64,000 nt of DNA from Magnaporthiopsis rhizophila. Taxonomy: Eukaryota > Ascomycota > Sordariomycetes > Magnaporthales > Magnaporthaceae. Shown here piece after piece: positions 43,776 to 56,483 of the stretch. The position numbers and the translations under genes are program-made. The DNA lies in assembly GCA_003049465.1 (NCBI GenBank), contig PYSS01000145.1, forward strand, positions 1 to 64,000, in the 5' to 3' direction. Under the pieces are notes generated by a model, which was not told where the DNA came from, ran no database searches, and saw nothing but the letters and a program-made list of their open reading frames with translations. Each line of letters starts with the position of its first letter. Positions within the stretch are counted from its first letter, which is position 1.

Positions 43776-44921
43776 ATGATGCCAAAGAATTCCGATGTCC
43801 CCGGTGCCATCGATGCTGATGACCTGGGAGCGAGGCGAGCCAAGATCCTCTCCTGGCAAGAAGAGGCCATCGCTGCCATGGGCACGGTGTCTGACGAGAT
43901 TCAAGAATACTGGACGACCATAATCACCGACGATGGGTTCGAGTCCAAGACCTTGGTGATTCGGCCGAAACCCACCGTACCGACCTCCACAAACAGCCAC
44001 GCTGCCAATGGTATCCCGCGCGAGGACGACAACCCGGTGCCGCGCCGGCCCCTCATTGTGCTCTTCCACGGCGGTGGCTTCGCCCTTGGTACGCCTGCCA
44101 TGATGACCCGTCCGGGCCGCGAGCTAGCCGAGCGCCTGGGCGCCGTCGTCGTCGCGCCAACCTACCGCCGCATCCCTGAAGACGGGTGGCCCAGCCCGTC
44201 GCGCAGCGCCTGGGCCGTGCTTGTCCACCTTGCCAAGAACGCGGAGCGCGATCTCGGCGCAAACCTCGACGACGGCTTCATCGTCGGCGGCTTCAGTGCC
44301 GGCGCCAGCCTTGCCGCCATCTGCGCGGGCATCTCGCTCGAGTCTCTCCTGTCTTCGGCTCCAGGCCACATCATCGTCGGCACTCCCGGTAGCGCCGGCG
44401 GCAACCCTAGGGCCGCCGCCCCGTGCAGCCGTAGCTTCAACAACAATAAACTGGCGCGTCCTATCACAGGCGTCTTCGCCAACTGCCCCATGCTGCTTAC
44501 CGAGGACATGGTCCCGGACGCGCACAAGAGCCTCTGGAAGTCCCGGATCGAGAACAGGGACGCGCAGGGACTGAGCAGCGAGGAGGTGGATCTGATCTGG
44601 CGTGTGATGGATCCGGATTTCTATTCGCCGTGGACGACGCCATTTAGCGGATGGCTCAAGCCTGATGGCAACTCCGGTCACGACGAGGCCCCAGTCGGCA
44701 TACCCCACTACATCCAGGTGGGGAAGAGAGACTGCCTCCGAGATGATGGTGTCGTCTTGCACGAGGCTCTCAAATCGCGCGGCGTCAAGACTCGCCTCGA
44801 CGTGTTCAAGGACGATGGTCACATGGGATGGTGCGCTCTGCCGTTCGAGTCTCATAGCACGAACCCGACGGTTGAGGAGGCCACGATGTCGGGGTTTGCT
44901 TGGCTTCTTGAGCAGAGCTGA
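43776..44921 (+). CDS. Alpha/beta hydrolase, hormone-sensitive-lipase (HSL) type esterase
   Basis: One exon, 381 aa from the ATG at 43776 (a second ATG follows directly). The oxyanion-hole motif is VLFHGGGF (His98-Gly101). The nucleophile elbow is GFSAG with Ser174. Asp319 (QVGKRDCLRDDG) and His349 (DGHMGW) complete the triad. HGGG plus GxSAG places it in the HSL/arylacetamide-deacetylase group, which cleaves short-chain esters or acetyl groups. The natural substrate is unknown. There is no signal peptide, so probably intracellular. The frame is open upstream to 43464, but that part crosses a TA microsatellite and is not typical coding sequence. Confidence 0.9.
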   Translation: MMPKNSDVPGAIDADDLGARRAKILSWQEEAIAAMGTVSDEIQEYWTTIITDDGFESKTLVIRPKPTVPTSTNSHAANGIPREDDNPVPRRPLIVLFHGGGFALGTPAMMTRPGRELAERLGAVVVAPTYRRIPEDGWPSPSRSAWAVLVHLAKNAERDLGANLDDGFIVGGFSAGASLAAICAGISLESLLSSAPGHIIVGTPGSAGGNPRAAAPCSRSFNNNKLARPITGVFANCPMLLTEDMVPDAHKSLWKSRIENRDAQGLSSEEVDLIWRVMDPDFYSPWTTPFSGWLKPDGNSGHDEAPVGIPHYIQVGKRDCLRDDGVVLHEALKSRGVKTRLDVFKDDGHMGWCALPFESHSTNPTVEEATMSGFAWLLEQS

Positions 44922-46815
44922 TCCAGTTGTCTTGGAGGCATATTGGAATAGGCTTTGCTTGTATTTGAGGTGTAATCCGGCTTCAAGCTAAATCTAGTCA
45001 TGGAAGTCAGAACTATTTGATAAGCTTTTAGCTGCTTGTTCAAGCTCACATAGCCCTCCTGGTTTTGAGGAGGCTGCTGGCGTCAACCCGCTTTCCTCCC
45101 CACAGTCGCCGTGCTTCCGGAAGACCCGCACGTCGGGCTTGCGGCCGCCCACGCAGTACTTGCACCAATTTTCGTTTTCAGAAGTCGAGGTCAAAACGTA
45201 GAAGACCTGCTTGGCGAATACTTGCTGGCGCTGTACGGACCCCGGAGCTGGCCTTCCTGGTTGCGATTGTCCCGTCGGAGTGCAGCTCACGATCGGCTCG
45301 CTCAGGCGGCGATGTGGCCTGCAGCGGCGGCCCTCGGTGCCGTGGAACAGTGGGTTTCACATCTGCTTGACTATTTGCGGTCAAGTGAGGATGCGAGGCC
45401 CGGCGTTGGCTTCTGCGTTGGCAAGGGAGCCGTCCGCGTGCTGGCCTTAACGGCCTAGGACTTTTGCCGTTGCGAGGACGTAGTTCGGCGCCTGGCCGTT
45501 GCCACCGCTAGAATGCGTGGACCTTCAAGTCGTCCATGTGGCGCCGTCGGGAACAAGAAAGATTTAAAAGTGGTTGGAAAGGCCATGGTGTTGGCGGGCA
45601 GCGTGCAGAATGAGAAAGATCGTCGAAAGGGAATGGCACCTGCAACCGGCCTATTGGAGCTCCGTCCCAGTTCCGTCACAATTCGGGCGCGGCAGCTTCT
45701 ATCGCAAGCAATCCGCGGCTCCCCGCCAACCCATCCCGACAGCAACGAGCACCGAGTCAATGACGAAAACAAACCACCCCGAGGCCTCGGGCATCGCGCG
45801 GCGAGTGCAAGCCTCGGTAGTCCTCACGGTAGCAGAAACCTACCCACACCCAGACACGGCTACCTCATCATCCCCGCCTCTAGCTGCAGCTATGGCGTCG
45901 TACTAGCGGTCAGTATTAGTAACAGCAGAAACCGCAAGCCTCGCATTCCCGCCCGCCGGCACCCTGGAGTAAGTACCCGGACTCCGACACCGCCTCTGCC
46001 GCGTCCAATTTCTACGCGCCGATGCCAGACAAAACGGCGGCGCATGCCGAGGCCAAGGCGGCCGAGATCGAGACACCCTGGCGGCGCAAGAGTCCCCTTC
46101 GGAGAGACCAGCTGGGTCTGCGCTAGCGCATAACCATAAGCAGTGCCGAGTCACCTGCTGGCCGAGGGTGTCGACACGCTCGCCGCGCCAGCCAAGTACG
46201 GCGACGAGGATGAGGAGGCTGTGCGGCTTGTGCATTGCGTTCCTGCTGGTGACAGAGGATGACGTCTCGGGCCGCAGCTTCTATTGCTCGTCTGCGTCGA
46301 CGCGACGGATGGCACAGATTACAGGTGACGGGGGCGGGTATGATGACGAGTCGAATACGTACGAGCCGAACGAAAAGCTCGACGACTTCTTCTTTGATAG
46401 CCGGCTTGTCCGCCCGGCCATCTCGGGCTTCATCGTGGCGACGCCGGTTGCGCCGAGAAAGGTCGGATTCGACGAAGATTATCACATATACAACCCTGGG
46501 CTCCTTCTTGAGAGCTACGTATCTATAACGTCCTATAATACTGGAGCGGGGATCTGAGCTTGGGGGCAGGAACGGAGTTGGAGGCAATGAGGTACTCTGG
46601 CAATGCCACCAAGTCAGTTATGATCCGAGATCGCACCGAACAAAGGAAGTGCCGGACATGTCAAAGCCTGGCACCATTGGAAGACAGCCATTCATTAAAT
46701 AATAAAAGGCTACATTATAAAGGGCTAAAATCTCTCGAGCGGCAAGTGGAGAAAACAGACAGAGTGCCAAGAAAACGCAGAACGCCATCGCTTCAGTCCC
46801 ATCCTCCCGACAATA
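44922..46815. other. Intergenic with possible eroded coding pieces
   Basis: Includes frames with protein-like composition. Plus-strand 45990-46125 reads SDTASAASNFYAPMPDKTAA and EAKAAEIETPWRRKSPLRRD. In another frame, 46146-46260 reads SHLLAEGVDTLAAPAKYGDE. In a third, 46168-46557 is open for 129 codons with an acidic middle. None matches a family I know. They could be exons of a spliced gene or a relic. I do not call a gene. Confidence 0.35.
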
Positions 46816-47460
46816 TCACGGGTATCTCCTAATGCCAGGCATCTGCGGCGTTTCTGTCGTGGTGTAGCCCGCGTACCTCGTGGGCGGCACCCTGGGCGGC
46901 GGCTGGTTGAGCACGGGCGCCTTTGTCGTGCGGAAGAAGCCCGGCCAGCCATAGCCGCCTCCACCTCCTCCTCCTCCTCCTCCGCCAGACCCGCCGACGG
47001 TAGACCCGCCGCCGCCGCGGTTCCCGCGGGTGGTGGTGCGGCTCTCGGCGCGGTAGACGACCTCGACCTCGCGCGCGCCGCGGCGGCCGCGGCGGCGCCG
47101 GGGCCGGAGCAGGCAGCACCACGCCAGCATGACGATGAAGAGGAAGGCGGCGATGGAGCCGACGATGGCGCCGATGTAGTTCTCGCCGCCCGACACGCTG
47201 GCCGTCGGGCCCGGCAGCATGGGCCCCAGGGGAGGCGACGACTGCGTCGCCTCGGCCGCCGCCGCCATGGCCGCCGAGGTCGCGGTGCTGGGGATGGTCT
47301 GCACGAGGGCGCCGAAGGCGAAGGGGATGTGCGTTGGGGTTGCGCTCGGGGCCGAAGAAGCGGCAGAGGTAACGGCGTCTGTCGGCGCGAGGGCCGGCGC
47401 GGCGGTGGCGGTGGCGGCGAAGACGACGAGGGTTGTGAATATGCTGGTCGGCCGCGTCAT
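46816..47460 (-). CDS. Small single-pass membrane protein with signal peptide, Ala/Ser/Thr-rich ectodomain
   Basis: One exon, 214 aa. I chose the ATG at 47460 because it starts a signal peptide (TSIFTTLVVFAATATA). The frame continues upstream through a 49-base T run (poly-Phe), which is not credible coding. Residues 22-93 are Ala/Ser/Thr/Pro-rich and probably O-glycosylated. A membrane helix follows at about 95-117 (YIGAIVGSIAAFLFIVMLAW), ending in CCLLRP and a basic stop-transfer cluster (RRRRGRRG). The cytosolic tail has a Gly run of eleven and a Pro-rich C terminus (APVLNQPPPRVPPTRYAGYT). The architecture resembles fungal cell-wall sensor-like or plasma-membrane anchor proteins, but no WSC or other named domain is present. 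Function unknown. Confidence 0.7.
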   Translation of the reverse strand: MTRPTSIFTTLVVFAATATAAPALAPTDAVTSAASSAPSATPTHIPFAFGALVQTIPSTATSAAMAAAAEATQSSPPLGPMLPGPTASVSGGENYIGAIVGSIAAFLFIVMLAWCCLLRPRRRRGRRGAREVEVVYRAESRTTTRGNRGGGGSTVGGSGGGGGGGGGGGYGWPGFFRTTKAPVLNQPPPRVPPTRYAGYTTTETPQMPGIRRYP

Positions 47461-47726
47461 GGTCTGGGTTACAGTGATGCGAGCGCCGCCGCCACCACCA
47501 CCGCCGCGGTCCCGTCGTGGCGTTGGCAGCTTGTCGTTATCATTCCGCGCGAGTTTCGCATTGCGTGTGGCGCCGAGCGACCTCGGCTCCCCCCGGTTTT
47601 GCGCCGGCGCCCGTCGCGACGCCAAATCCAACAGCGACAGCACGATCCCACGCTCGGGGAGGAAAAGCGCCATGGCCGAGACCGGTGAAGTTTTTTTCGC
47701 AGTAGGAGACGCGCGTGTGCGTTGTG

Positions 47727-47780
<54 letters not shown>

Positions 47781-50700
47781 GAAGCGGTGGCAGATCGTTT
47801 TGTATGGTCAAAAGCGAGGGGCGGGGATGGCACCCTCTCTTGCAGATTGTGTTGGCGCAAGCGATCAAGCGCCCTGCTCCCTTATTGGGTCTGGTGGGAT
47901 GGAGATGAACCAGCCACTCAGCGACCGTCTTCCGGTGAGGAGGTTAGATAATGGCGCAAAGCAAGATGGTTGACAGACAAACGGCAAGCAAGAAAAACAG
48001 TCGGGTTGTGTAAAAACTGAAGAAGATTGATCAGCCGCAGAACGGGCCCGTCGCGGGGTCTTATCGTTTATGTCGTTGTGGAGGGTGGGCGGCGGACGTC
48101 GTCGTCTGCTCGGTGCTTTTTCTTTCTCATCAGAAATCGTTGTCTCCGCGTTTCGTGCCGTGATATCGCAGCACTAACAGCGCCACTCGATTGGACAGCC
48201 TGCAAGGACCCCATCGCAGCCTGCGTACAAAATTCTCCAGGCAGCCCTTCTTGTCGACACGCGCTGTCCGCTCATCTATCTTCAATCGCGTCAGCTCAAA
48301 TCATCCGGCACTTGGTTGGCACTCAGTCCTCCTCCCCTCTCTCCCCTCCTGGCTGGCTGGCTGGCAGGCTGCCCCTCCCATGACTCCTTATTGTGCATGC
48401 ATACGATAGGTATGTGCTCAGGAACAGCCCGAGGTCAGGCGGCCAAACGGAGGGAGGCACAGCATAATCCCGCAACTGTTGCTGCCGCTTCCCAGCCCAG
48501 CACGTCTCCGGCCATGCCGAACGTGCTTGCCCGCTTTCTTTATTGCTTATTTTTCTTGTCGTGGCCTTCCGGCTGCCGTACCCCACCGAGACATCGTGGA
48601 GGGTTTCCTGTTCCTGGTGTCTTGTGCATCTTCTCGTCCTGCGCTAGCGGCAAATCGGGCACTACCAGTCTCACAAACTCCGCTGTTCTTCCCCTCTGTG
48701 CTCCATTGATTGCTGTAAAAATCGGTACCCTGCATCTTGGGCTGAGCGAGCGACCAATGACTAGTCCCCTTACCCACCGCCATATGCAAGCCAGAAACAT
48801 CAGCCTATCAGAACAGCAGACTTGACACAGGTGACGACCTATGGTGCCTCCATTGCCCTAAATTTCTTGCCTGTTCTCGATCACGACATTGAAATGTTCC
48901 CGTATTCTAGCCGCCAGGGATAGCTCCGCTGTGGTGGCCCAGGAGCCGCAAGCACGAGCCCACAAACACTTAGGTAGGTACCTGGTACCTCTAGTCGTCT
49001 TGTCCATAACAAACGTGGCGTCAGCCGCAATGGCCGCATTGGTGCCTCCATTGATTGGCCCGTCAGCTCAATGATCACGCCGAGCAGCCCGGTCGTGAGT
49101 TCTCGGCAACAAATCTCGTACCTTGTCCATCACAGCGCTCGTCGCCCAATTAATGGATATTACCATTCTCGGCTCAAAAAGTCCGCGAAAACCAGTCCGA
49201 AAGGTATGCCCTGGCAGTGACTTCACACAGCCATAAACCCAGTGGGCATCGCAATGACTCCATTGCCCACCCAATCAGCCGACCTGATGAAGCCCATGCA
49301 ATAAGCCCGCCAAGACGAGGTCTTTGCCTACCTGCGCGGTCTTGGCGGCATTTTCTGGTGTCCGAATGTGCAAATATCTCGCGCTGTCGTCAGCGTCGCC
49401 TTGCAGCCATGACGCCACTGAACGGATAGGAGGGAGGTGCCAGGGCCGATCACCCGGCAGTTGTTTTCAGCCGCTGCAGACAACCCTGTACTAATTGGAA
49501 GCGACAGCGAGTACTGAGGCAAGCCCGTTGCATATCTTTTGTGACTGCCCATGGGTAGGCGTAACCGCTCAACAAGCTGGTTCGTACCACGGTGGAGAGA
49601 GGAAGTGGCAAAAGGGGAAAAGAGAGAGAGAAAAAAAAATTGTTTACACAAAAACAGATCGATACGACCACGTCACACCGCACCAGGCGTCAAGCCATGG
49701 CGACGGCGGAATCTCTTTGCAACCCATATACCTATAAGAAAAACTTGACGGAAACTTCTTATCAGCCCACTAATTAACTATGAAACCTTGTGCTTTGATT
49801 CCGCCATGAGCCGCCCTAATGAACGTCCAACTTCCTGAGCAAGGCAACCAAACTCTCCAAGGCCCCTCCGCATATCCATCCTCCCAAATAGCATGAGGCC
49901 CGTCTCACCTCCAAGCACAGCTCTGTCCGCCCTACCCGTACGGCCGTTCATGGCCATAGGTTTTATTTATTTGCATCCGTTTGGCAACGCAGAAAATTCA
50001 GAGACTTTTTGCGCTTTGGCATGAAGAAGTGAAAAGTGCTCTGGATAATTGGCAGACAGCAACCCGGATAGAGGTGCCGTTTCCCGAAGCTTTTAGGGTA
50101 TATGCCTGCGAGGACTGTCATGGGTAGTTATAAAATCAGTATTCTCATGCCGGCCTCGGGAGCCGTTCCCGGTCTGCAATACCTGCCTACATCTCGGGCC
50201 CCGGAACCCGCGACGTCCCCTGCTGTTCAAGTCGAAACGTGCACTCTTCGGTCACACTAAGGGATGGCTCTCCCGGAATTACTAATCTAGTTTTCGATTT
50301 CGGTAATTAGTCTGCCTCTAATTACCTAGAGACCTGACATTCTCACCCTAAATGCCTAGACGCTGAGCCGCCTACAGTTTGGTCTGTAGCTATAGAAGGT
50401 AGGTAATCTTATGACCGTGAACCGGTGTGACGGTGAGGGAGATGAGCAGGGTGAAGCTCCGTAGTTCAAAAGGATCGGGATGTGCTTTGTACCTGTCGTG
50501 TGAGATTGTAGCTTCTGCCTGCCATGAGGTAGACGGGCGTTAGGTCGTTTGACCAGAGGCAGCGATTGCGGCTTCGAACGGTTTCTTTTCCCTATTATCT
50601 TGTGGAGGACCATGGCTCTCCCCTAGGCCTACCAACTCTTGGTTTAGGCTCTCAGCTGACATATGGCTACGGTTCGCAGACTCCTTCGCCTCACGCATCC

Positions 50701-51033
50701 AGTCTATGGACCTCTTGACTTGGAGCTAACAAGGTGACGTTAAGATTTGTGATGTTTATCAACAGGGCCACAAGCGCAACCCGTAAGATCCACTACCTCT
50801 TCGACCTGGCGTTCGCCGGTTCCTAGCGGGCTCGAACAGGCCGTTTATCGAGCCCAAGGATCGAAGAACGGAGCCGCCAACACGACGGCGACGGCCGTGA
50901 CGTGCACCAGGATCGTCACGGGCGAGCTTCAGAAAAGAACACAAGACGTAAATTCAAAGGCGACGCTTACAGGCCACGTTCACACAAGATAGACCTCCGC
51001 CGTGGGGAAATAATAATATGAGACAGTTATTAT
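47461..51033. other. Gene-poor region, 3.6 kb
   Basis: Begins with the promoter of the small membrane-protein gene (including the 49-A tract). The rest contains only overlapping open frames under 170 codons without motifs or codon bias. A CTTAGGTAGGTACC palindrome-like motif is near 48969. Confidence 0.5.
47727..47775. repeat. Poly-A tract (49 A)
   Basis: Longest uninterrupted homopolymer in the window. It lies about 270 bases upstream of the small membrane-protein gene, where it reads as T on the gene's strand. Confidence 0.9.
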
Positions 51034-51292
51034 GGCAAAGTAGAGGTGCCTGTGGTAGACCAGTTGGCTTGATATCATGTCCTTAGAACTGCAGGGATAC
51101 CAAGTGGGCGTCGGAAATCCAAGGCTCTATATATCTAAAGGCGGAGGCGGAATGGAGAGTCCTTTGTAATAATCCCTATTCTGCAACGCACCCGTATATA
51201 TAGAGCCAGAGGGTCTCCTGCACTCACCTCTCTTATTAGTCCCTTTGAGATAGATCAAACAAATCCCTCTACTGCATGCGCCTTTACTTTGC
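51034..51292. mobile_element. MITE-like element with terminal inverted repeats, about 259 bp
   Basis: Left end GCAAAGTAGAGGTGCCTGTG, then GTAGAC. The right end, read in reverse complement, is GCAAAGTAAAGGCGCATGCA, then GTAGAG. About 20 of 26 bases match. The next 12 bases also correspond (CAGTTGGCTTGAT against GATTTGTTTGAT). The interior is AT-rich with several ATATATAG blocks and codes for nothing. Related sequence is found at 41250-41400 and 42142-42168. No clear target-site duplication is visible (flanks TTATG and AATAT). The short size, inverted ends and multiple copies fit a non-autonomous DNA transposon. Confidence 0.65.
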
Positions 51293-54200
51293 AATATCTG
51301 ACGGCGACCAGGCTCACGATACGGTCCTGGGCAGGATAAACCCGGATCACCGAAGCCACTCACTCTTTTGGGACAACTCCTGGAGCGACACTGCTCTCGG
51401 GAGCTCGTATTCGCATGACTGCAAGCATATCTGCAAGGCAGAATGTCCTTACTCTAGGAGTACATAGGACCAAGGCCTGAAGTGGTGCAAGGTTATACAT
51501 GCCTGTACTTTAACGCAAGCAAACAAGTTTTCCCTGCATCCTTTGCTATCCGCCTAACCTTTCCTGCTCCCGCATGGTCTCCCGCTTTGGTGCCAGATCC
51601 GCTGCAACTAACCCAACGGCCTAGACAAAGAAGATTCGTATGAACAAATGCCTCGAGTCGTCCGAAAGACTGCACTTCACTTCCTGAACTCCTGTGCTGG
51701 TGCGTTCTTGCCCCCTCTCTTCGTGACTGCTGGGCCTGCCAAAGCCTTTGCTCCTCCTGCCTTTGTTTTTAATGGCCACGGGCTGCTTCGTGTACCCTCA
51801 TAGCCATTGTCACCAAGTCGAGCCCATAACAAGTACGTGGCCACTCTGGGTATGCAACCGAAACACCACACACCAAACAACGGCAATAAGTCTGACGCTC
51901 CCAGCTTCAAGTGCCAAAATCCATACAGGCACGTACCACTGGATGGCTGCGCCTCCCCTCTGGCTCCCTGGGCGCGGTGGTTACACAGATGACGTTGAGC
52001 CCTATTAGAGGCGCCATCCCCTGGCTGGATCGAATGGCATCGGCAGTGATCAGCCAAAAAAAAAAACTCCCACACCCTCCTGTATCGCTTCCTCAGGCTT
52101 CCCAAAGTAGCAGTCCCGAGAGCCATCTCCCGCGGTCATCGACATAAGCTAAGAAGATCAAAGACAGAACATCCCGTTCCCTGTTATTGAGAGGTCCAGA
52201 AAAGGAGGTCCGATGGCCTCTGCCGCGACAGCCAACGTCATTTCTCCGCATTGCTCTAGCCAGTCACGATCGTTCATGATAGTGACCGACTTCTTTTTCT
52301 GTTGAGACGGCTGAGGCGGGTCCGGACAAATACATCAACCTTTTGCCTCGATGATGCATCCTGCAGGGCACTTCACGGTGGCTGCATGGAAAGCGAAAGA
52401 ACACGGGCGATGACTAGCGAATGGGCACCGTGCTTTGCTCATACTGGCTCGATGTGTTGGGAGGGGAGTGTGCATTCTACGCAACGCTTCAAAAGGCCAC
52501 GGAACACAGAATGAGATGAGTGGATGTTTGGGGCAGCACCATCTGATAGGGGCCTGCCTTTGTAGAAACACACTTCACCCTCCCCGAGGCCCTGGGTAGC
52601 ATTCGTTCAATGAGCATGCGATGCCGGCAGCCCTCCATCGATGCTCCTCCTCACGTGTCCAAAGAGGAAACGATCGACGGTTGTGGCTGCAGAAATGTTC
52701 AACACCATCACAGCAGGGCATAAAACCCATTGCTACAGCACGCCAATGGAGGGCACTCACTAACTGCTACAGCGAGGTGGTGGTGGTGGTGGCTACAGCA
52801 GGATCGCTTTCTCCCCCGCCCGAGTTCCTGTTTTTATCCCGACCACCCGCATGATCGCTCAGCTCGTTGAGCAGCCGGTCTGCATAAACAGTATGCCGCC
52901 GAGGCACAGCAGAAACCGGGCAGATAGGAGGCGGGGAACGCAAATAAAGGGTGGCACCCACTTTTGATAGAGAAAAGCCCGTCGCCGCACGCAGAGCTTA
53001 TCCACCACGGCCGAGTGTCAACTTGCCGAACCCATCCACGGAAGGGTCTTTTGCGCGACTGGTTGGCGACGAAGCCATTTAGATAATTTCGCCTCTGCGT
53101 TGCATTCACTCCTGCCGCATTCTCTCGGCTTCTTGATGATTCTGCCACACGGGACATCCAACTGCACTCCGAAGTGAAGATGGTGGGGGAGACTGTGGAT
53201 GGGTGATGTCAGTTCGCCCTAATCTTTGCGTGGCAGGCCTCGATACGAAGCTTGGCCATAACATGATACAAGTTCATCAATTTTTGATGTCGACATGCCC
53301 TCATACGAACCGGAGGGCCCATCAAGGTGCCTCACGTCGGTCGGGACGTTGTTCCATCTGAAGAGGAAGGATGGGCATGCAGAGCTCTGAACCGACGCAG
53401 GACAAGAAATACTGTTGTCAAGGACTTGGAATTACCCTGCCATCTGACCCCTACAAGACCTATCAGGAGCTCCAGTTGCTCTGGCTGTGACAATGGAGGG
53501 GAGGTGACGGATGGCAGACAGCCAAGAAAGGGTCCCTTTGTGCGCCATGCATATCAAACCACAGCCCCTGACCCGCCAGACACAACGCAAAGGGTCTATC
53601 ATTTTGTGGGCAGCTGGACCCTGATCGGCAACGGGTCTTGGAAGGTCCTGCCCAGTCACTGCCAGCCGAGGCGAAGCTGGCGCAGGTCAATGGCGACGAG
53701 CCTCCTGAGTATGCCTCACATGCCACAGGCTTGACGCTGTCGTCATCGGGGAACTTCCTGAAAGATCGCGGTGCTCTGCCATGGCATCCACTTGCCGGCA
53801 CTTCGTGTCCCAGGCCCCTCCAGGGTTACGATCTCGAGAGAATCGACACAGCACCAGATTCCCTGATGTGACTGGAGACCAAATGGCGGTATAGGAATCG
53901 CTAAAGCCACATGGAGGGGAATATATTACAGTATAATTAACACAGGGAGGGACGGAGAAGAAGCGCCCGCTAGAACCTTAGCAGATAAGCCGACTGGGAA
54001 GCGGCGCCAGCGTCCAACGGCAAGATAGCGGGCTCGAGGCAACTGGGCCCAAGCGGATGAAGCAGCCGACAAGGGCGTACCTTGAGCCTACTACAGCGTA
54101 AGGGAAACCCAATGATGGAGGGTAAGCCGGCGTCAAGAGAAGAGCCGTCCGGCGCGGAAGTAGCGGCAGGGAACGAAAGGGGCCAAACAGTGCGTCGCTG

Positions 54201-56456
54201 GAGAGGGGTGCGCAAAACGAACCTCTGCAGCGCGCGTCCGGCGCCATGCAACCTTGATGGGAGGGCAGATGTTTGCCACCCAGCTAACTGGGTCTGGCGC
54301 GTTTCCCGAAGACAGTCTCCTCTTTTTTGGCTTTTCTTCGCCCTTGGACCCTGATGTCCAGTAATCGCCATGGTAGGATCCCGAGAAAAGCAGGACATGG
54401 AAGACCCCTTCTGCTGTCACAGCCCGGAGGGGTAAGAGACGCGGGTGTGATAATAATGGGGACGGTGGTATACGCGGATCACCTCGAGCGCGGTTCCCCG
54501 TCCAATCCGCTGCGTGATAACGACCATGGGCGTTGAACATCGAACGGGAGGAGAAACAAGGGGTGTGGGCTAGATGGAGCTCGCCGACATTTCCAGATTC
54601 TCCTTTTTGAACTATGTCGACTTTCGAGCACCTTCAGCGCGATACGACATCACGCCTGTGCCGGATGGGCTTGATGATTTCCTGGTCGTACTGTGATGGT
54701 AGCACGAAGAATTCGATTATAAAGCAGGTGGTTGCGATGTCGGAGGCGACGACGACATGTGATTGTGGCGTGATATTTGACTCTCGGGGAAATATCAAGA
54801 TGCTGCCGTGATCCATGGGATGGGCAGGCACTTCAATGCAGATAAAAAAAAGAAAGAGAGGGAAAAAAACTGTTCACCGACCTGATTCTTGTCTCGCCAC
54901 TCACCCCTCCATCATCGACCGGTCAACGCAAGCCGCATATTAGGTGTGACAGCCATTTGGGCGTTTTCTGCCTTGTTAATGGCCCCCACCCATGCTGATG
55001 CTTCCTGTTTGTTTGGCGGTGGTGGTGCCGTGGTGCCCTCGCTGGTGCTCGCAAGTGCGCCATGCTGCTTTGGAGTGGCGTTTGGGAATGGCGAATGTCC
55101 AAGCCCAGATCAAAGCACGACTTTGAGTCAACGGCCGCTGGGGAAGTACGAGAGATCTGGGCGGACTCTTCCCAGATCACCACCAGTTGCTGTGCGTCTG
55201 TCAATTGACATCTGACAGTTGGGTGTGGTTGCTGCCGTCCGATGTGGAAAGAAATGTGTGGTAATGACGAGAGCCTGGCCGTCTTCTGCTGATTCACATG
55301 CAAAAAGATGAGGCAAGGAAACGAGGCGGTCCTGCAATGACCCCTCCCAGCTGCATGCAGGCAAACACCAGCATCCAACCAGTAGAGCTCCTTTCTCCGT
55401 CAGAGGGCCAGGCCATCTTGGCATCTTGGTGGGTGAGAATACAGCCATCGCCACCACAAACCACATACCGACTAGTACGGTCCCACATTACGTAGAGAGA
55501 CTGGCACTTACTGGCACTAACTGGTCCTCCGTTGATGTTCTAGGGGAGTGAGAGGGAGGGAGAGAAAGGAGGGGCACTGGCGACAGCCCAGGAATCCATA
55601 TGGTTGGCCAACAGCGCTGCTTGGCCTGATGCTGCAAAGTGTGTATCGACCGTCCGGCCCCTTGGCGTGCATTGCAGCGTCGCACGCGTATGCGGGCAGT
55701 GAATGCGTCGCGGACATGGAAGGTGCAATGAGGGAAGTTCAAAATAAAAATAAAATAAAAAAAGTGAAAAGCGAAAATGCGACGCGAGTGAGGTTGGAGG
55801 GGCGAGGGAGGGAAACAAGAAAACGCCCTTCTCCTGCTGGACGTGATATTAATTAGCCTCCATCCACAGACCAGACCAGACCTATCCGGGCCCAGAGTGT
55901 CACCAAACCACACACCGCCGGACGCCCCAAGCAACGTTGAAGAGGAGGGGTATAGTCCGAGGAGTGCCTCACCCCTGGAGGAACTCAATAGATGCCGCGC
56001 TTGGCCATGCAGGTTCTAATTTGATGTCTCCAATCTATATACGCGTCGCGCCCGAATATCATATCCTTTTGGTGGGGTTACGAAAACCATCGATCCCTCA
56101 CACCCCACCTACATACATGGTGGTACATCCAATCTATGTATTTTAGAGAAAAGCGGGCGGCAAACTTTCATCGTCGGATTTTGTTGCTGCTGGGAGGGCC
56201 CAGCAAAGACGGGGCTGCTGAAACTTTTTGCTGGAGGCTGGCTGCCCAGGCTGCTCCCAACCCCTCATCCTCGTCTTTGTTGCGCGTGCCGCACCCCACC
56301 ACCGCTAGCCCCCAGGGATCGGAGCGTTCGTCGTACCGGCCAGTGCTTGCCGGCGATCGGCCATCCAAAAAAGCTACTGGTCCTGATCCACTCCGAATGC
56401 GATGCGATCCCTCCACCGGGGATGTTTTTTTTATCGTGTAGTTATCCAGGAGAGAC

Positions 56457-56483
56457 AAAAAAAAAAAAAAAAAAAAAAAAAAA
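56457..56483. repeat. Poly-A tract (27 A)
   Basis: Uninterrupted A run between non-coding sequences. Confidence 0.9.

Noticed and set aside
47461..47868. N-terminal extension of the small membrane protein through the poly-T run
   Set aside because: It would encode a long poly-Phe stretch; the ATG at 47460 starts a proper signal peptide.
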